A DNA stretch of 34,687 bases, taken from NCBI RefSeq assembly GCF_010501035.1, contig NZ_QVMH01000006.1, positions 55,596 to 90,282 of the forward strand, given 5' to 3'. The stretch comes from Paludibacter sp. 221 (GTDB taxonomy: Bacteria; Bacteroidota; Bacteroidia; Bacteroidales; Paludibacteraceae). Positions within the stretch are counted from its first letter, which is position 1. Each line of letters begins with the position of its first letter. A program made the translations under genes and the position numbers. Under the pieces are notes generated by a model, which was not told where the DNA came from, did no database searches, and saw nothing but the letters and a program-made list of their open reading frames with translations. Below, piece by piece: positions 1 to 7,715 of this stretch.

Positions 1-1
1 A

Positions 2-139
2 GAGGTGAAATTTAGCTACGCTCAACTTCGTGTCACAAAAAAGGACATAATTTATCGCGAAAAAGATATATTCAAAGCTATAATGGCTCTTTGTGGAAAA
101 TTTGAACAACCTCTAAAGTTTATCAACAAAATAAGGTAA
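2..139 (+). CDS. C-terminal end of an unidentified protein (5' truncated by the window edge)
   Basis: An open frame enters from the left edge and runs 45 codons to a TAA at 137-139. Residues include YAQLRVTKKDIIYREKD and then a lysine-rich end, LKFINKIR. The composition (mixed charged and hydrophobic, helical) looks like real coding sequence, but I do not recognise the family. It could equally be a chance frame, because no start is visible. It lies upstream of a 600-base non-coding stretch and points towards pheT, without obvious linkage to it. Confidence 0.4.
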   Translation, partial: EVKFSYAQLRVTKKDIIYREKDIFKAIMALCGKFEQPLKFINKIR

Positions 140-373
140 ATCATAAAAACCTTATTTATAAAAAACAACCTTAGTAATAGTAACAATACTACAACAATAA
201 CCTTATTAGCTTATTTTAGTAGGTTATAGTCTGAAAACAATAAGTCTGATAATCTTGTTTTTGATACCGCTTTTTATCCTGTTTTTCAATTTTTTTTTTG
301 AAGCCTATATATATAGAGAGAGAGTAAATATTTATTCTTTCTTATATTCTTTCTTCTTCTTTGTACGGGTGGG

Positions 374-679
374 TGTTCGACCGCTGTGCTTATTGGTGTT
401 CGATTGATGTTTGTAATATGTTGTTTATTAGCTTGTTGGGTGTGTCGGTTGGTGTGCGGAATCTGTTCGATATGCTGTTCGATTACTGTGTCGGTAGTGT
501 CTTATTGTCGATTGTAATGTATTGATTATTAGTAGTATGCTGTTTGTTCTCGGTGTTCGACAGGTGTTCGATGAAAGTGAGTTGTTTATGAGCATGCTGT
601 TTGATAAAATCAGTTTTACTTCTTCCAATAATATTTTATTATTCTGATTTTACCTTATTTATTCATTATTTATGTTCGA
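374..679 (+). repeat. Cluster of seven exact TGTTCGA motifs
   Basis: Exact copies start at 374, 397, 464, 476, 554, 565 and 673, all in the same orientation. Four of them read GGTGTTCGA. Two pairs are spaced 12 and 11 nt, about one helical turn. One copy of a 7-mer per 16 kb per strand is the chance expectation, so seven in 300 bases is strongly non-random. The spacing is too irregular for a normal iteron or CRISPR array. Protein-binding sites or a decayed minisatellite are both possible. Confidence 0.65.
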
Positions 680-688
680 AAAAAGCAG

Positions 689-696
689 TATCTTTG
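689..696 (+). promoter_or_regulatory. -7 promoter box for pheT (TATCTTTG)
   Basis: TATCTTTG matches the Bacteroidota sigma-ABfr consensus TAnnTTTG and is followed by GCA, as at several other promoters here. Transcription would start near 703, giving a leader of about 50 nt before pheT. The -33 element is weak. The last TGTTCGA copy (673-679) falls in the -33 to -7 spacer. Confidence 0.6.
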
Positions 697-752
697 CACA
701 CTTTAGAATTACCAGTGATGTAAAGCAACTGTAATATAGTAAATGTAAGCGT

Positions 753-3212
753 ATGAATATATCGTATAATTGGCTTAAACAGTATATTAATATAGATGTA
801 ACGCCTGAGGAGTTATCTAAAATTCTTACTTCCATCGGTTTGGAAACCGGAGGGGTAGAGGAAGTTCAGACAATTAAAGGAGGTCTCGAAGGTTTGGTGG
901 TAGGTGAGGTGTTGACGTGTGCCGACCATGAAAATTCGGACCATTTGCACGTAACTACCGTAAATGTAGGCAGCGGCGAGCCTTTGCAGATTGTGTGTGG
1001 TGCTCCCAACGTAGCCGCAGGACAAAAAGTAATCGTAGCAACAGTAGGGACTAAGCTATATTCGGGCGACGAATCGTTTACTATCAAGCGCTCAAAGATA
1101 CGTGGTGTTGAATCGTTCGGGATGATTTGTGCCGAAGATGAAATAGGTGTGGGAACAAACCACGCCGGTATTATTGTGCTGCCAAACGATGTACCTGTAG
1201 GTACTTTGGCGAAGGACTATTATAATGTAAAATCGGATTATGTGCTGGAGGTGGATATAACTCCCAACCGTGCCGATGCTATTTCGCATTATGGCGTAGC
1301 CCGCGATGTGGCTGCATATTTTTCTATCCGCGACAAGTCGGTGAAATTGAGCAAACCGTCGGTCGATTCTTTCGCCGTTCAAAATACAAACCGCGGTATT
1401 CCTGTTGCAGTAGAAAACACGAAGGATTGTCCCCGTTATTCGGCTGTTACTATTTCGGGGGTTAAAATAGCAGAATCGCCGGCATGGTTGCAGGATTGCC
1501 TGAAAACCATTGGCGTTCGCCCAATCAACAATGTGGTAGACGTTACAAACTATGTAATGTTCGAAATGGGGCAGGCGTTGCATGCCTTTGATGCCGACAA
1601 GATAAACGGGCAGGAGGTGCGTGTAAAAAACCTTCCGAGCGGTACTTCTTTCGTTACTTTGGACGGAATAGAACGCAAACTGAGTTCCGACGATTTGATG
1701 ATTTGCGGAAAAGACGAGCCAATGTGTATAGGAGGTGTTTTCGGAGGGTTAAATTCGGGTATATCCGAAACCACGCAAAATGTTTTCCTCGAAAGCGCAT
1801 ATTTCAATCCGGTTGCCATTCGTAAAACAGCGCGCCGCCATGTGCTGAATACCGATGCTTCGTTCCGTTATGAACGTGGTTGCGACCCCGAAGCTACTAT
1901 ATATAATCTGAAACGTGCAGCCTTGTTGATTCAGCAAGTGGCAGGTGGAGAGATTTCGAGCAATGTAATTGATGTTTATCCGGACAGCATAAAGCCTTTC
2001 GAAGTAAAATTATCGCTTCAGAAAGTATATTCGCTTATTGGTAAGGAGATAGGGCAGGAGGTAGTTGAAACTATTCTTGCGGCGTTGGAGATGAAGGTGG
2101 TAAGCAAAACGGCTGATGAGTACTTGCTGCATGTGCCTGCTTACCGTGTAGATGTACAGCGCGATGTAGATGTTATTGAAGATATCCTGCGGATATACGG
2201 ATATAATAATGTGGAGATAGGTGACGAGCTGAAATCGACTTTGAGCTATGTTTCCAAGCCGGATTCGTCCGCTTTGCAAAAATTAATATCGGAACAACTT
2301 ACCGCGCAGGGATTTAATGAGATAATGAACAACTCTCTGACCAAAAGCGCTTATTATACAAACCTAAGTTCTTATCCTGAAACAAACTGTGTAAGGTTGA
2401 TGAATCCGTTAAGCTCCGACCTGAATGTTATGCGTCAGACATTATTGTTTGGAGGGCTTGAGAGCGTTGTACGGAATATAAACCGTAAAAGAAGCGACCT
2501 GAAGTTTTATGAGTTTGGCAATGTATATTCATACCATAACGAAAACCGCTCGGATGCCGATGCGCTGTCGGCATATGCTGAGGGATATCATTTGGCACTT
2601 TGGCTTACAGGCAATAAGCAGGCGCAATCGTGGGCGGTAGCTGCTGCGAAAACGAGTGTTTTTGAGATGAAAGCATACGTTGAAAACGTACTTCGCCGCT
2701 TGGGTATTAATTTACGGAAAGCAGTATATGGAGATTATTCCGACGAATTGCTTAGCGAGGCTATGACTATCTATAGCCGTTCGGGCAAAAAACTGGCTGT
2801 TTTCGGGGTAGTTCATCCTAAGTTGTGTAAATATATGGACATTGATACGGAAGTATACTATGCCGATTTTGTGTGGGCTAATTTACTGTCTGAAATAAAA
2901 GGGCATAAGGTGCTGTTCAAAGAAATGTCGAAATATCCGGAAGTAAAGCGCGATTTGGCTCTGCTGCTTGATAAAAACGTACAGTTTGCACAAATTGAAA
3001 AAATAGCGTACGAAAGTGAACGTAACCTTCTGAAAGACGTTTATTTATTCGATGTATACGAAGGTAAAAATCTGGAAGCGGGTAAGAAATCGTATGCGGT
3101 GAGCTTTGTCATGCAGGACGAAAGCAAAACGCTTACCGACAAACAGATTGATATGATAATGAAGAAAATTCAGACTAATCTGGAGAATAAACTTGGTGCT
3201 AAATTAAGATAA
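753..3212 (+). CDS. pheT: Phenylalanine-tRNA ligase beta subunit
   Basis: This is the beta subunit of the cytoplasmic alpha2-beta2 enzyme that charges tRNA-Phe. The 819-residue length is normal for the bacterial family. The N-terminus (MNISYNWLKQYI) is typical. An EMAP-like tRNA-binding domain covers about residues 40-150, B3/B4 and B5 domains occupy the middle (MFEMGQALHAFDADKI, then DASFRYERGCDP), and a C-terminal FDX-ACB anticodon-binding domain starts near YPEVKRDLALLLD. The start follows a TATCTTTG promoter by about 50 nt, so the gene appears to have its own transcript. pheS is not adjacent, which is usual in Bacteroidales. A hairpin with a T-run lies about 110 nt downstream. Confidence 0.97.
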   Translation: MNISYNWLKQYINIDVTPEELSKILTSIGLETGGVEEVQTIKGGLEGLVVGEVLTCADHENSDHLHVTTVNVGSGEPLQIVCGAPNVAAGQKVIVATVGTKLYSGDESFTIKRSKIRGVESFGMICAEDEIGVGTNHAGIIVLPNDVPVGTLAKDYYNVKSDYVLEVDITPNRADAISHYGVARDVAAYFSIRDKSVKLSKPSVDSFAVQNTNRGIPVAVENTKDCPRYSAVTISGVKIAESPAWLQDCLKTIGVRPINNVVDVTNYVMFEMGQALHAFDADKINGQEVRVKNLPSGTSFVTLDGIERKLSSDDLMICGKDEPMCIGGVFGGLNSGISETTQNVFLESAYFNPVAIRKTARRHVLNTDASFRYERGCDPEATIYNLKRAALLIQQVAGGEISSNVIDVYPDSIKPFEVKLSLQKVYSLIGKEIGQEVVETILAALEMKVVSKTADEYLLHVPAYRVDVQRDVDVIEDILRIYGYNNVEIGDELKSTLSYVSKPDSSALQKLISEQLTAQGFNEIMNNSLTKSAYYTNLSSYPETNCVRLMNPLSSDLNVMRQTLLFGGLESVVRNINRKRSDLKFYEFGNVYSYHNENRSDADALSAYAEGYHLALWLTGNKQAQSWAVAAAKTSVFEMKAYVENVLRRLGINLRKAVYGDYSDELLSEAMTIYSRSGKKLAVFGVVHPKLCKYMDIDTEVYYADFVWANLLSEIKGHKVLFKEMSKYPEVKRDLALLLDKNVQFAQIEKIAYESERNLLKDVYLFDVYEGKNLEAGKKSYAVSFVMQDESKTLTDKQIDMIMKKIQTNLENKLGAKLR

Positions 3213-3321
3213 AGAGATTTATTGTTGTCCGATAAAACTGAAACATGGTATAAAAAAGCATTTGGTTGTTTTTGTCTCTTATCTTTTTGTCAAAAATAAA
3301 AAAGCAAGCCCCTTTATTGAG

Positions 3322-3360
3322 AAAACAGAGTTAAAGTATGGTCTTTTTCTCTGTTTTTTT
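3322..3360 (+). terminator. Probable terminator downstream of pheT
   Basis: AAAACAGAG (3322-3330) pairs with CTCTGTTTT (3349-3357), leaving an 18-nt loop and followed by more T. This fits a rho-independent terminator for the pheT transcript. The remaining bases between 3213 and 3501 are AT-rich with no gene I would defend. Confidence 0.55.
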
Positions 3361-3501
3361 GTATTGCAAAACCATGTTTTTTTTAATACATCCAAAACTC
3401 AGTACCAATATTGTTTTGTTGTTATCTTGATGTATGTGTTTATTGTTTTGCTGTCTAAAATGAATGATGTGGGTAGCTGTTTTTACAAGTATATTTATCT
3501 G

Positions 3502-3702
3502 TTATTCATTTTCTTCCAGCCGGAATATGTCATCTACGCTCTTATTAAAAAATCTTCCGATTTTGAGTGCCAGTAGTGTCGAAGGGGTGTATTTCCCCGA
3601 TTCTATTGCGTGAATGGTTTGCCGGCTGACGCCTACGGCTTCAGCTAATTGCTGTTGCGTCACTTTTTTTATAGCACGTTCTACTGTAAGGTTATTCTTC
3701 AT
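3502..3702 (-). CDS. Small XRE-family (Cro/C1-type) transcriptional regulator
   Basis: A 66-residue DNA-binding protein made of one helix-turn-helix. The recognition region is TQQQLAEAVGVSRQTIHAIE, followed by SGKYTPSTLLALKIGRFF and the usual VDDIF end. I start it at the ATG at 3702 (MKNNLTVERAI), because homologues start there; an ATG 11 codons further upstream would lie deep inside the preceding gene. It overlaps the 3' end of the membrane-protein gene by 11 nt, which implies translational coupling. Minimal XRE regulators of this type are commonly encoded with a small multi-pass membrane protein and usually repress their own operon; a palindrome over the promoter (4185-4200) fits that. Confidence 0.88.
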   Translation of the reverse strand: MKNNLTVERAIKKVTQQQLAEAVGVSRQTIHAIESGKYTPSTLLALKIGRFFNKSVDDIFRLEENE

Positions 3703-4153
3703 GAGCTCCTGATTTTCTGAAAGAATAAAGTGCAATATTAAACTTGATTATGTACAGAATCAATATCGAGAATAAATTGATGTTCAGTACATACAAAAAT
3801 GGTATGCCGTAAATAAAGATGATTTCGAGAATCAATATGGTATAGTTTACCAGTAGTGCCCACACCAAAGAGTTGGCTCTGATTTGGTTGATGTATTCGT
3901 CCTCGTCTTTCTCTTTGGAGAAAGCTATGAATATCAACGATACAATAAGGCCGATGTATGCAATTTCATCAATAATGTTGTTTCGTAATACATTCAGGCT
4001 TTCTGCTCCTCCAAATAGTTTGTCGCTCAATAATGCAAATACGGGAATTTCCAACGTTATTTTATTTTGAAATACCGCCAAAACCAGAAACGGAATAAAA
4101 AGTATCCGGCCCGCTTTCTTAAAGTTTACCGGAAAAAGATAGTTTTTCATCAT
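3692..4153 (-). CDS. Small multi-pass membrane protein paired with an XRE regulator
   Basis: A 153-residue protein with about four hydrophobic segments: FIPFLVLAVFQNKI, IAYIGLIVSLIFIAF, LVWALLVNYTILILEIIFI and LFSILILYIIKFNIALY. Charged segments such as SKEKDEDEY sit between them. I do not recognise a catalytic motif. It is the first gene of a two-gene minus-strand operon with the XRE regulator, overlapping it by 11 nt. By analogy with similar pairs in Bacteroidota and Firmicutes it may sense membrane or physiological state, but the sequence does not show this. Two adjacent Met codons leave the exact start uncertain by one residue. Confidence 0.75.
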   Translation of the reverse strand: MMKNYLFPVNFKKAGRILFIPFLVLAVFQNKITLEIPVFALLSDKLFGGAESLNVLRNNIIDEIAYIGLIVSLIFIAFSKEKDEDEYINQIRANSLVWALLVNYTILILEIIFIYGIPFLYVLNINLFSILILYIIKFNIALYSFRKSGAHEE

Positions 4154-4179
4154 ATTCGTTTGAGTTTTAAAATTATCCT

Positions 4180-4210
4180 CAAATGTAAAGCAAACTTTAC
4201 TTAAAGTAAA
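4180..4210 (-). promoter_or_regulatory. Promoter of the membrane protein/XRE operon
   Basis: On the minus strand TACATTTG (4187-4180) matches the -7 consensus and TTTA (4210-4207) sits 19 nt upstream in the -33 position. Transcription would start near 4173, about 20 nt before the membrane-protein gene. Confidence 0.6.
4185..4200. promoter_or_regulatory. Candidate operator: GTAAAG-N4-CTTTAC palindrome
   Basis: A perfect 6-bp inverted repeat with a 4-nt centre overlaps the -7 box. A second related repeat, AAGTAA-N8-TTACTT (4204-4223), overlaps the -33 region. Palindromes of this size over a promoter of an operon that encodes an XRE repressor are the expected arrangement for autoregulation; that this regulator binds here is inference. 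Confidence 0.5.
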
Positions 4211-4334
4211 ATAAACATTACTTAATTAGCGATTTTTAACTATTTGTTCCTATATAGGTTTTGTTGTTTTATGTATACCTTTTGTCATTTCGGTAAAAAT
4301 CATTAATTCAAAATTCATTAAAAAAGAAAATGTC

Positions 4335-4342
4335 TATTTTTG
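4335..4342 (+). promoter_or_regulatory. -7 promoter box for the DPP IV gene (TATTTTTG)
   Basis: TATTTTTG followed by CAG fits TAnnTTTG and would start transcription near 4349, about 27 nt before the ATG. No clear TTTG was seen at the -33 distance. Confidence 0.5.
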
Positions 4343-4375
4343 CAGTAGACAAAAACATCAAAAAATATATCGTGT

Positions 4376-6547
4376 ATGAAACGCCATTTTCTTTTTTTTA
4401 TTTTTTTAGTAATCTCCCAAACTGTATTTTGCAATTTGTTATATGATATTACCGATGGTAGGTTCAGTGCGCGGGGAATCCCGGCTTTGCACTCGATGAG
4501 CGATGGCGAGCATTACACTGTACTGATAAATAACGAAGCTATTGTGAAGTACAACTATAAGAGCGGGGAAGTTGTAGATACTGTTTTCAACGTATCAAAG
4601 TTGGAAAATGCACCTGTGAAGAAAATATCGGGATACGAGTTTAGCCCGAACGAGGAGTTGATAATGGTGTATAATAATGTGCAATACCGTTATCGCCGTA
4701 CATTCACAGCCGACTATTATATATATAATATAAAGAAGAACGAACTGAAGCAATTATCGGAATATGGACGGCAGGAGGCTCCGCTCTTTTCGCCCGATAG
4801 CCGTTATGTAGCTTTTGCAAGGGATAATAACCTGTTTTTGCGTAAGTTGGATTTTAATACAGAGATTACTGTTACGAAAGATGGTGAGTTTGGAAAGATA
4901 ATTAATGGTATTCCCGATTGGGTTTATGAAGAAGAATTTGGAGTACGGCGTTATTTTGAATGGAGTCCTGACAGTAAGCTTCTGGCTTTTCTTAAATTTG
5001 ACGAAACAGAAGTGCCCGAATTTTCTTTCCAACTGTATAATAAAGCACCCGATGCTGATGGAATAACATTATATCCCGATTATCTGAATTTTAAATACCC
5101 GAAAGCGGGTGAGAGCAACTCGAAGGTAAAGGTGTTTGTGTACGATGATTATAATAAAACTACCCGTGAAATTAGTGTGGGAGGGGAAGATGAAGATTTT
5201 TACGTTCCCCGCATATGCTGGACTAACTCGCCTGAGCAGTTGGCGGTGTTTAAACTTAACCGGAACCAAAATAAGCTGGATATGTACCTGGCAAACCCGA
5301 AATCGACAGTAGCAAAATTAGTATTGAGCGAAGAGGATAAGTATTATGTAGATTACGAGCTTGTAGATGATATTTATTTCTTCAAAGACAATAAATCGTT
5401 TCTGTATGTTAGCGAGAAAGACGGATATTGCCACGTGTATAAATACCGTATGAACGGTATTTTGGATAAGCAACTTACTTCGGGCGAATGGGATGTTACG
5501 CATGTGTATGGATACGATGAAAAGAGCAATGTGTTGTATTATCAATCGGCAGAAACCTCGCCTATGCAACGGAATATATATGCGCTGGACGCTAAGGGGC
5601 GTAAAACTATGCTGACTGATGGTAAAGGAACTCATAATGCTACCTTCAATGCTACTTACAGCTATTTTGTGGATAATGCGTCGTCGCTTGAAATGCCTAA
5701 CAAAATAACCTTGAGAACTAATAAGGGTGCGGAGGTTCGGGTAATGAAAGAAAACTCTGCGGTAGAAAATGATTTCAAATCGCTGAATATGGCTGAAAAA
5801 GAGTTTTTTAAATTCAAAACGTCTGAGAGTGTAGAGCTGAATGGCTGGATTCTGAAGCCGAAAAACTTAGAGGCTTCAAAAGAATATCCGCTCTTGATGG
5901 TGCAATATAGTGGTCCCGGTTCGCAACAGGTAGTAGACAGGTGGGGCATAGGCTGGGAGTATTATCTGGCAGAAATGGGCTATGTGGTAGCATGTGTTGA
6001 TGGCAGAGGTACAGGAGCAAGAGGGGCGGAGTTCCGCAAGTGTACTTACCAGCAGTTGGGTGTCTTGGAGACAAAAGACCAGATAGAAGCAGCTAAGTAT
6101 TTGGGGGCGAAAGAATATATCGATGCGTCGCGCATTGGTATCTGGGGATGGAGCTTTGGTGGCTTTATGACGCTATCGACAATGAGTGCGGATGAGAGCG
6201 TATTTAAAGTAGGTATTTCCGTTGCTCCCGTTACCGACTGGCGACTATATAATACGGCTTATACTGAGAGGTTTATGCGCCGCCCTCAGGAAAACTTCAA
6301 GGGTTATGATGAAACTTCGCCATTGGTGAAGGCCGACAAGCTGAATGGTAAGCTGCTGATTATTCACGGCACGGCCGATGATAATGTGCATGTGCAAAAT
6401 ACAATGCTTTATATTCAACGCTTGGTAGAAGCCGATAAACAGTTCGAAATGCAGCTTTATACCGATAAAAACCATAGCATATTAGGAAAACAAACCCGCA
6501 GGCATCTTTATAAGCGGAAATGTGATTTTTTATTCAAAAACCTGTAG
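4376..6547 (+). CDS. dpp4: Dipeptidyl peptidase IV (S9B family serine peptidase), exported
   Basis: A 723-residue serine exopeptidase that removes X-Pro (or X-Ala) dipeptides from peptide N-termini, expected in the periplasm or on the surface. A signal peptide covers about residues 1-20. A beta-propeller follows (to about residue 470), with the YEEEF motif at 184-188 supplying the glutamates that hold the substrate amino group. The alpha/beta-hydrolase domain has the nucleophile in GWSFGG (Ser593), Asp668 in GTADDN and His700 in KNHS. As I recall, the length and these three positions equal those of the Porphyromonas gingivalis enzyme, consistent with an asaccharolytic or protein-using lifestyle. 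It appears monocistronic. Confidence 0.95.
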   Translation: MKRHFLFFIFLVISQTVFCNLLYDITDGRFSARGIPALHSMSDGEHYTVLINNEAIVKYNYKSGEVVDTVFNVSKLENAPVKKISGYEFSPNEELIMVYNNVQYRYRRTFTADYYIYNIKKNELKQLSEYGRQEAPLFSPDSRYVAFARDNNLFLRKLDFNTEITVTKDGEFGKIINGIPDWVYEEEFGVRRYFEWSPDSKLLAFLKFDETEVPEFSFQLYNKAPDADGITLYPDYLNFKYPKAGESNSKVKVFVYDDYNKTTREISVGGEDEDFYVPRICWTNSPEQLAVFKLNRNQNKLDMYLANPKSTVAKLVLSEEDKYYVDYELVDDIYFFKDNKSFLYVSEKDGYCHVYKYRMNGILDKQLTSGEWDVTHVYGYDEKSNVLYYQSAETSPMQRNIYALDAKGRKTMLTDGKGTHNATFNATYSYFVDNASSLEMPNKITLRTNKGAEVRVMKENSAVENDFKSLNMAEKEFFKFKTSESVELNGWILKPKNLEASKEYPLLMVQYSGPGSQQVVDRWGIGWEYYLAEMGYVVACVDGRGTGARGAEFRKCTYQQLGVLETKDQIEAAKYLGAKEYIDASRIGIWGWSFGGFMTLSTMSADESVFKVGISVAPVTDWRLYNTAYTERFMRRPQENFKGYDETSPLVKADKLNGKLLIIHGTADDNVHVQNTMLYIQRLVEADKQFEMQLYTDKNHSILGKQTRRHLYKRKCDFLFKNL

Positions 6548-6620
6548 TGAAGGAGCAAAATAGAGTAAAAGAACAAGGTGGAACAAATCGGACTTTAATC
6601 TTAGTTCTTATTTATCAATT

Positions 6621-6628
6621 TATTTTTG
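6621..6628 (+). promoter_or_regulatory. -7 promoter box for the VOC gene (TATTTTTG)
   Basis: TATTTTTG lies 40 nt upstream of the ATG at 6669, giving a leader of about 34 nt. The -33 region is not convincing. Confidence 0.5.
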
Positions 6629-6668
6629 TCATGTATTCAGAAGAATAACTATAAAAAATTATACAATA

Positions 6669-7112
6669 ATGAAATTTAGTAATGTAAGATTATTAGTCAA
6701 GGATTTTGCTAAATGTTTTAAGTTTTACTCTGAGCAGCTTGGATTAGAACCTGCTTGGGGTGATGAAAACAGTGGATATGCCAGTTTTAAAGTGGCAGAG
6801 GGGATAGAAGGATTCGCACTTTTTGTATCCGACTGGATGGCTCCCTCGGTAGGTAATGCAGATAAAGAATTACCCGTGGGATTTCGGGAGAAGTCGCTTG
6901 TGTCATTCAGCGTAGATAATGTTGACCAGGCTTATGAAAATTTGAAAAAAAAGGGTGTGACATTCGTTAATGAGCCTACTGATATGCCCGGTTGGGGAAT
7001 GCGCACAGTACATCTGCGCGATCCGGAAGATAATTTGATAGAGCTTTTTTCGCCATTGGCTTTGGAGCAATGTAGTGAAGAGCTAATAGAAGAAGGTAAG
7101 AAATACGAGTAA
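6669..7112 (+). CDS. VOC (glyoxalase/bleomycin-resistance fold) protein
   Basis: A 147-residue cytoplasmic protein with two beta-alpha-beta-beta-beta modules of the vicinal oxygen chelate superfamily. Module one starts KFSNVRLLVKDFAKCFKFY; module two contains VSFSVDNVDQAYENLKKKG and ends RTVHLRDPEDNLIELFSP, where the Glu of NLIELF is the usual metal ligand. The superfamily includes glyoxalase I, dioxygenases and drug-binding proteins; the substrate cannot be told from the sequence. It has its own promoter and no functional neighbours. Confidence 0.88.
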   Translation: MKFSNVRLLVKDFAKCFKFYSEQLGLEPAWGDENSGYASFKVAEGIEGFALFVSDWMAPSVGNADKELPVGFREKSLVSFSVDNVDQAYENLKKKGVTFVNEPTDMPGWGMRTVHLRDPEDNLIELFSPLALEQCSEELIEEGKKYE

Positions 7113-7238
7113 TTCGTGTTCAGAAAAAATGTTTTTTTATTACGAAGGATTTACGCGATATCGAGGGTCAATTCAATGCAAAATAAGATTCGTTATGTCC
7201 AAAAAATGTTAATCTAAGGCAGGTTTACTTTGTTTTGT

Positions 7239-7269
7239 TTTGAACGTAAATAAAAAAGCATTATATTTG
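7239..7269 (+). promoter_or_regulatory. Consensus Bacteroidota promoter for the structured RNA
   Basis: TTTG (7239-7242), a 19-nt spacer and TATATTTG (7262-7269) form one of the best promoter matches in the window. The predicted start near 7276 coincides with the first base-paired nucleotides of the RNA rather than with a gene start. Confidence 0.75.
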
Positions 7270-7275
7270 TATTAA

Positions 7276-7460
7276 CGAACCACATTGTTCTGAGATTGGA
7301 AAACTCAACGCTAGATTTCTACCGAGGAAAGTCTGGTTTTCAATGGCGGGCTGCGCCTTCGGGTTGTCTTTACCGACACGGCAGATTACAAAGAAGATCA
7401 ACACCTCAAATCCTGTTTACAGGAGTTTTCTCAACAACAGCAGTGTGGTTTTGTTTTTTT
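7276..7460 (+). ncRNA. Structured non-coding RNA, about 185 nt (6S-like candidate)
   Basis: The transcript begins right after a consensus promoter and ends in a T-run (7454-7460). Its ends pair: AACCACA (7278-7284) with TGTGGTT (7444-7450). After an almost symmetric bubble of 13 and 12 nt, GGAAAACTC (7298-7306) pairs with GAGTTTTC plus a wobble (7423-7431). Inside are hairpins at 7311-7336 (bulged), 7345-7357 and 7365-7378, and an alternative one at 7411-7424 (TCCTG/CAGGA). No reading frame is convincing. The size, closing stem, large bubble and terminator recall 6S RNA, but the interior is branched rather than rod-like, so another Bacteroidales RNA family is possible. An RNase P-like GAGGAAAGTCTGG occurs at 7324-7336. 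Confidence 0.6.
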
Positions 7461-7467
7461 ATAGAAC

Positions 7468-7506
7468 ATTCGGCGGCCTGTAATCGAATATAGTTTCTGT
7501 TTTTTT
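7468..7506 (+). terminator. Possible second terminator after the structured RNA
   Basis: ATTCG (7468-7472) pairs with CGAAT (7485-7489) and a seven-T run follows at 7500-7506. It could act as a backup terminator for the RNA. The stem is short. Confidence 0.35.
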
Positions 7507-7545
7507 GCATTCTCCTTTCTCCTTTTTACTTTCCCCTCATATTTG

Positions 7546-7577
7546 TTTGGATATTAAAAAGAAATACCATATCTTTG
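7546..7577 (+). promoter_or_regulatory. Promoter of the rplM operon
   Basis: TTTG (7546-7549), a 20-nt spacer and TATCTTTG (7570-7577) match the phylum consensus. The start would be near 7584, leaving an untranslated leader of about 130 nt before rplM, long enough to hold an autoregulatory element. Confidence 0.65.
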
Positions 7578-7715
7578 CAGTCCGTTTATTATCCCTATAT
7601 TAGGATCTGATTATTTACATTGTAATGGATTGGTTTTGTTCCGATTAGCCTCAATCAAAATCAATAGTGTGCATGTAATGAAAGGATGAATTTTAATCAA
7701 AAAAAATAATAACAA

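Larger units (their letters stand above)
140..752. other. Long non-coding stretch: AT-rich part, microsatellite, then TGTTCGA-rich part
   Basis: No convincing gene is present. The left part (140-300) is AT-rich with a run of ten T near 290-299. A short (TA)5 then (GA)4 microsatellite lies at 306-324. From about 360 to 600 the plus strand becomes G/T-rich and carries repeated words: TGTTCGA seven times, ATGCTGTT at 472, 537 and 594, and TGTGTCGGT at 441 and 487. The right end holds the pheT promoter. A 66-codon frame on the minus strand over 428-628 looks like an accident of the repeats. Confidence 0.7.

Noticed and set aside
374-571. CRISPR array or plasmid-type iterons
   Set aside because: The repeat unit is only 7-9 nt and spacings vary from 11 to 108 nt, unlike either.
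428-628. A 66-codon frame on the minus strand in the TGTTCGA-rich region
   Set aside because: Its residues (runs of Arg, Thr, Asn, Ser, His) follow from the repeated DNA words; there is no recognisable domain, and nearby frames look the same.
3262-3576. A 104-codon plus-strand frame after pheT
   Set aside because: It consists mostly of Phe, Lys, Tyr and Val from AT-rich DNA, contains the pheT terminator, and overlaps the XRE gene on the opposite strand, which has clear family motifs.
7324-7500. RNase P RNA, suggested by GAGGAAAGTCTGG at 7324-7336
   Set aside because: The conserved 3' partner that should form P4 (a CCAGCTT-like strand in an ACAGAA context) is missing, the region is about 150 nt too short, and the GAAAGTC bases fit a local hairpin with CTAGATTTC at 7311-7319.
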